DNA from: BOKV01 sp041739225
GTDB lineage: Bacteria > Pseudomonadota > Alphaproteobacteria > Rhizobiales > Rhizobiaceae
Reading direction: 5' to 3'
Assembly: GCA_041739225.1 (NCBI GenBank)
Contig: JBGSOG010000079.1
Coordinates: 15,617 to 79,616, forward strand
Length of the DNA stretch: 64,000 bases
The notes under the pieces: model-generated
Database searches by the model: none
What the model was told of the DNA's origin: nothing
The model's input: the letters and a program-made list of their open reading frames with translations, nothing else
Shown here: piece by piece, positions 62,402-64,000 of the stretch
Layout of the letters: every line of letters starts with the position of its first letter
Numbering within the stretch: position 1 is the stretch's first letter
Made by a program: the position numbers and the translations under genes

Positions 62402-63730
62402 ATGGCTTTCGAAAAAACCGCACTCACTGAACAGATCGTCCTCGGCTTTGCGCGAAAAAGGCTGGTCGCATTTGCGGTTCCGGCAGTAATCCTCGCCTAT
62501 TTGTTTTACACTGCTATTGCATTTGATGTCGCGGGCATTGCTAAGCGCGCCAGGCTTGAAAATGCGGCTATTCTTCTTTCTGATTTCTGGTCTCACAAGA
62601 CCCATGTGACCCGCGACAATCGCAATGGGAAAGTCACGATTGCGATTGAAGGCGAGAACAAGGCTACATACCCTGAAGGAATGGTTCCCGATTGGGTGAG
62701 CTTCGAAGGCAACATCACAACAATCGACCTTGGCGGCGGCCATTTGGTTACCTACGACGATGCAGGTGCACGGTATGTCGTGCCAGGCTACGGAACCATT
62801 GACATCCGTCCAAAAGACAATGGGCTCTTCCTTGATGCGCCCCAGCCTTTGCCATCGTGGATCAACTCTTCCGATAACAGGATTTCCGTAAAGACATCGG
62901 CGGGCCGGTTCAACTACACTCGTTCCAAGGTTGAGACCTTTCGCTACCACGCGGGATGGGAGCTTTTCTTTTTCACGCTCGACAGCCCATTTTATGGCAA
63001 AAATCCGCTTGAATTGGCCAGTATGGCTGTATCTGGCGAAAGAGTTGACCCAAGCCAGTCAAATCTCTCGGGCATGGTTTCAGGTTTCTGGAACAACAAT
63101 ATGTGGCGGCATGGTGACGTGTTGTGGGCAATTTTTGAAACCATCCTGATGGCATTTCTCGGAACCATGGGCGCAGCACTGATAGCTCTGCCACTGGGTT
63201 TTGTTGCGGCGTCCAACATGATGCCGATCGGGCCCATTCGTTTTGCTTTGCGCCGGATCTTTGACTTCATTCGCGGCGTAGATGGATTGATCTGGACGAT
63301 TATACTTTCAAGGGCTTTTGGCCCTGGTCCGATGACGGGTGCACTTGCGATTTTGATCACCGACACGGGTTCTTTTGGAAAAATGTTTTCCGAGGCTTTG
63401 GAGAACATCGACGAAAAACAGGTCGAAGGAATCCGCTCAACCGGGGCGAATTCGATACAACGGGCGAGGTTCGGGGTCATCCCTCAGGTCACGCCAGTGC
63501 TTTTGTCTCAAGTGCTTTATTATCTCGAATCCAATACACGCAGTGCGACAGTCATCGGCGCGATTGTTGGCGGCGGCATTGGATTGTTGTTGACGCAAGC
63601 GATCACCACCCAGAAGGACTGGGAGGAAGTTAGCTATTACGTCGTGCTGATTGTCCTGATGGTTATGGCCATGGATTCATTGTCTGGATGGCTGCGTGGC
63701 AAACTGATCGGGCGCACCAACAGGCTTTAG
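62402..63730 (+). CDS. phnE2: Phosphonate ABC transporter permease PhnE2 with long periplasmic segment
   Basis: A 442-residue permease. One N-terminal helix (about 20-40) is followed by some 190 mostly hydrophilic residues, probably periplasmic, before the usual PhnE permease core (from about 235: ETILMAFLGTMGAALIAL, RGVDGLIWTIIL, EAA loop KQVEGIRSTGANSIQR). Ordinary PhnE has about 260 residues, so the extra segment is notable. Probably a heterodimer partner of PhnE1. Confidence 0.9.
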   Translation: MAFEKTALTEQIVLGFARKRLVAFAVPAVILAYLFYTAIAFDVAGIAKRARLENAAILLSDFWSHKTHVTRDNRNGKVTIAIEGENKATYPEGMVPDWVSFEGNITTIDLGGGHLVTYDDAGARYVVPGYGTIDIRPKDNGLFLDAPQPLPSWINSSDNRISVKTSAGRFNYTRSKVETFRYHAGWELFFFTLDSPFYGKNPLELASMAVSGERVDPSQSNLSGMVSGFWNNNMWRHGDVLWAIFETILMAFLGTMGAALIALPLGFVAASNMMPIGPIRFALRRIFDFIRGVDGLIWTIILSRAFGPGPMTGALAILITDTGSFGKMFSEALENIDEKQVEGIRSTGANSIQRARFGVIPQVTPVLLSQVLYYLESNTRSATVIGAIVGGGIGLLLTQAITTQKDWEEVSYYVVLIVLMVMAMDSLSGWLRGKLIGRTNRL

Positions 63731-63754
63731 AGCCATCAACGGCGAACATCTGGC

Positions 63755-63788
63755 GCCTTGTTGGCCAGCTGTCGCGCTGAAACAAGGC
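63755..63788 (+). other. Hairpin between phnE2 and the DUF1045 gene
   Basis: GCCTTGTT and AACAAGGC pair across an 18-nt loop in the 130-bp gap. No U-run follows, so it may be an mRNA-stability element or a weak terminator. Confidence 0.35.
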
Positions 63789-63860
63789 CAGGAACAATCC
63801 CGGCGTTTCTTCAAATTGTCACCCGAATCCGGGCATAGTTGAGGGCCCGGAGCGAACATC

Positions 63861-64000
63861 ATGCGTTATGCCGTCTATTTCACACCGCCGCAGAATGACC
63901 CGTTGACCAAAGCCGCTGCCAGCTGGCTGGGTCGCGATGTTTTTTCAGGTGTCACGCTGTTTGAAGGCAAGCCTGACGGTTTTTCGGCGCAGGAATTTGC
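63861..64000 (+). CDS. DUF1045 phosphonate-operon protein, N-terminal part (cut by window edge)
   Basis: The first 46 codons give RYAVYFTPPQNDPLTKAAAS followed by a WLGRDVFSG segment, the characteristic start of the DUF1045 family found in phosphonate operons, whose members resemble 2H phosphodiesterases. The frame is open to the end of the window. It continues the phnCDE1E2 transcript, after which phnM and phnN would be expected. Confidence 0.85.
   Translation, partial: MRYAVYFTPPQNDPLTKAAASWLGRDVFSGVTLFEGKPDGFSAQEF

Overview
The window reads as a chromosomal piece of an alphaproteobacterium, most likely Hyphomicrobiales (Rhizobiales). The strongest marker is a complete acpXL-fabZXL-fabF2XL-fabF1XL-adh2XL-lpxXL operon (14427-19914), the rhizobial set that makes the very-long-chain acyl group of lipid A. 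A bciA-type 8-vinyl reductase gene (about 2091-3158) suggests, but does not prove, an aerobic anoxygenic phototroph or a relative of one. Genes are dense, GC-rich and often overlap by ATGA, with one AT-rich exception at 788-1977. I saw no rRNA, tRNA, CRISPR array or insertion sequence.

Region 1 (1-11.2 kb) is corrinoid one-carbon metabolism: a HAD hydrolase (cut by the left edge), a DUF1638 protein, a B12-binding protein, a non-pyrrolysine MttB-family methyltransferase, an Fe-S protein and a betaine-homocysteine methyltransferase. It is interrupted by a 1.3-kb AT-rich unit carrying one SGNH-hydrolase-like gene and bounded by perfect 110-bp direct repeats. It also holds bciA, an ECF sigma factor coupled to a membrane-anchored VWA (YfbK) protein, and an orphan gene. 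Region 2 (11.2-14.4 kb) has a striking run of hairpins before a TerB-like gene, then panB-panC and an L,D-transpeptidase.

Region 3 (14.4-24.4 kb, minus strand) is the VLCFA lipid A operon, in which FabF2XL has lost all three ketosynthase catalytic residues, followed by a CRTAC1/UnbV-type protein, a vanadium-haloperoxidase-like protein and a ROK repressor. Region 4 (24.4-31.4 kb) is a xylose operon, xylF-xylH-xylG-xylB-xylA plus a GNAT gene, divergent from the ROK repressor with a clear palindromic operator and promoter between. Region 5 (31.4-47.2 kb) has a polar amino-acid ABC transporter divergent from an amine/guanidino-compound catabolic cluster: ureohydrolase, RidA, ornithine cyclodeaminase family, class V aminotransferase, GMC oxidoreductase, APC permease, glutamine-synthetase-like ligase, ALDH and Fe-ADH. 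A small two-gene module, a DUF7662 protein overlapping a VapC/PIN toxin, sits inside that cluster and is the best candidate for a little-described system here.

Region 6 (47.2-64 kb) is a large phosphonate locus. On the minus strand phnF-phnW-phnA-phnY and a phosphonate monoester hydrolase form an aminoethylphosphonate route. On the plus strand phnGHIJKL plus a hexapeptide acyltransferase encode C-P lyase; a GyrI-like gene follows, then phnC-phnD-phnE1-phnE2 and the start of a DUF1045 gene cut by the right edge. Pho-box-like repeats lie before phnC and in the phnF/phnG gap, where a PhnF-type palindrome is also found.
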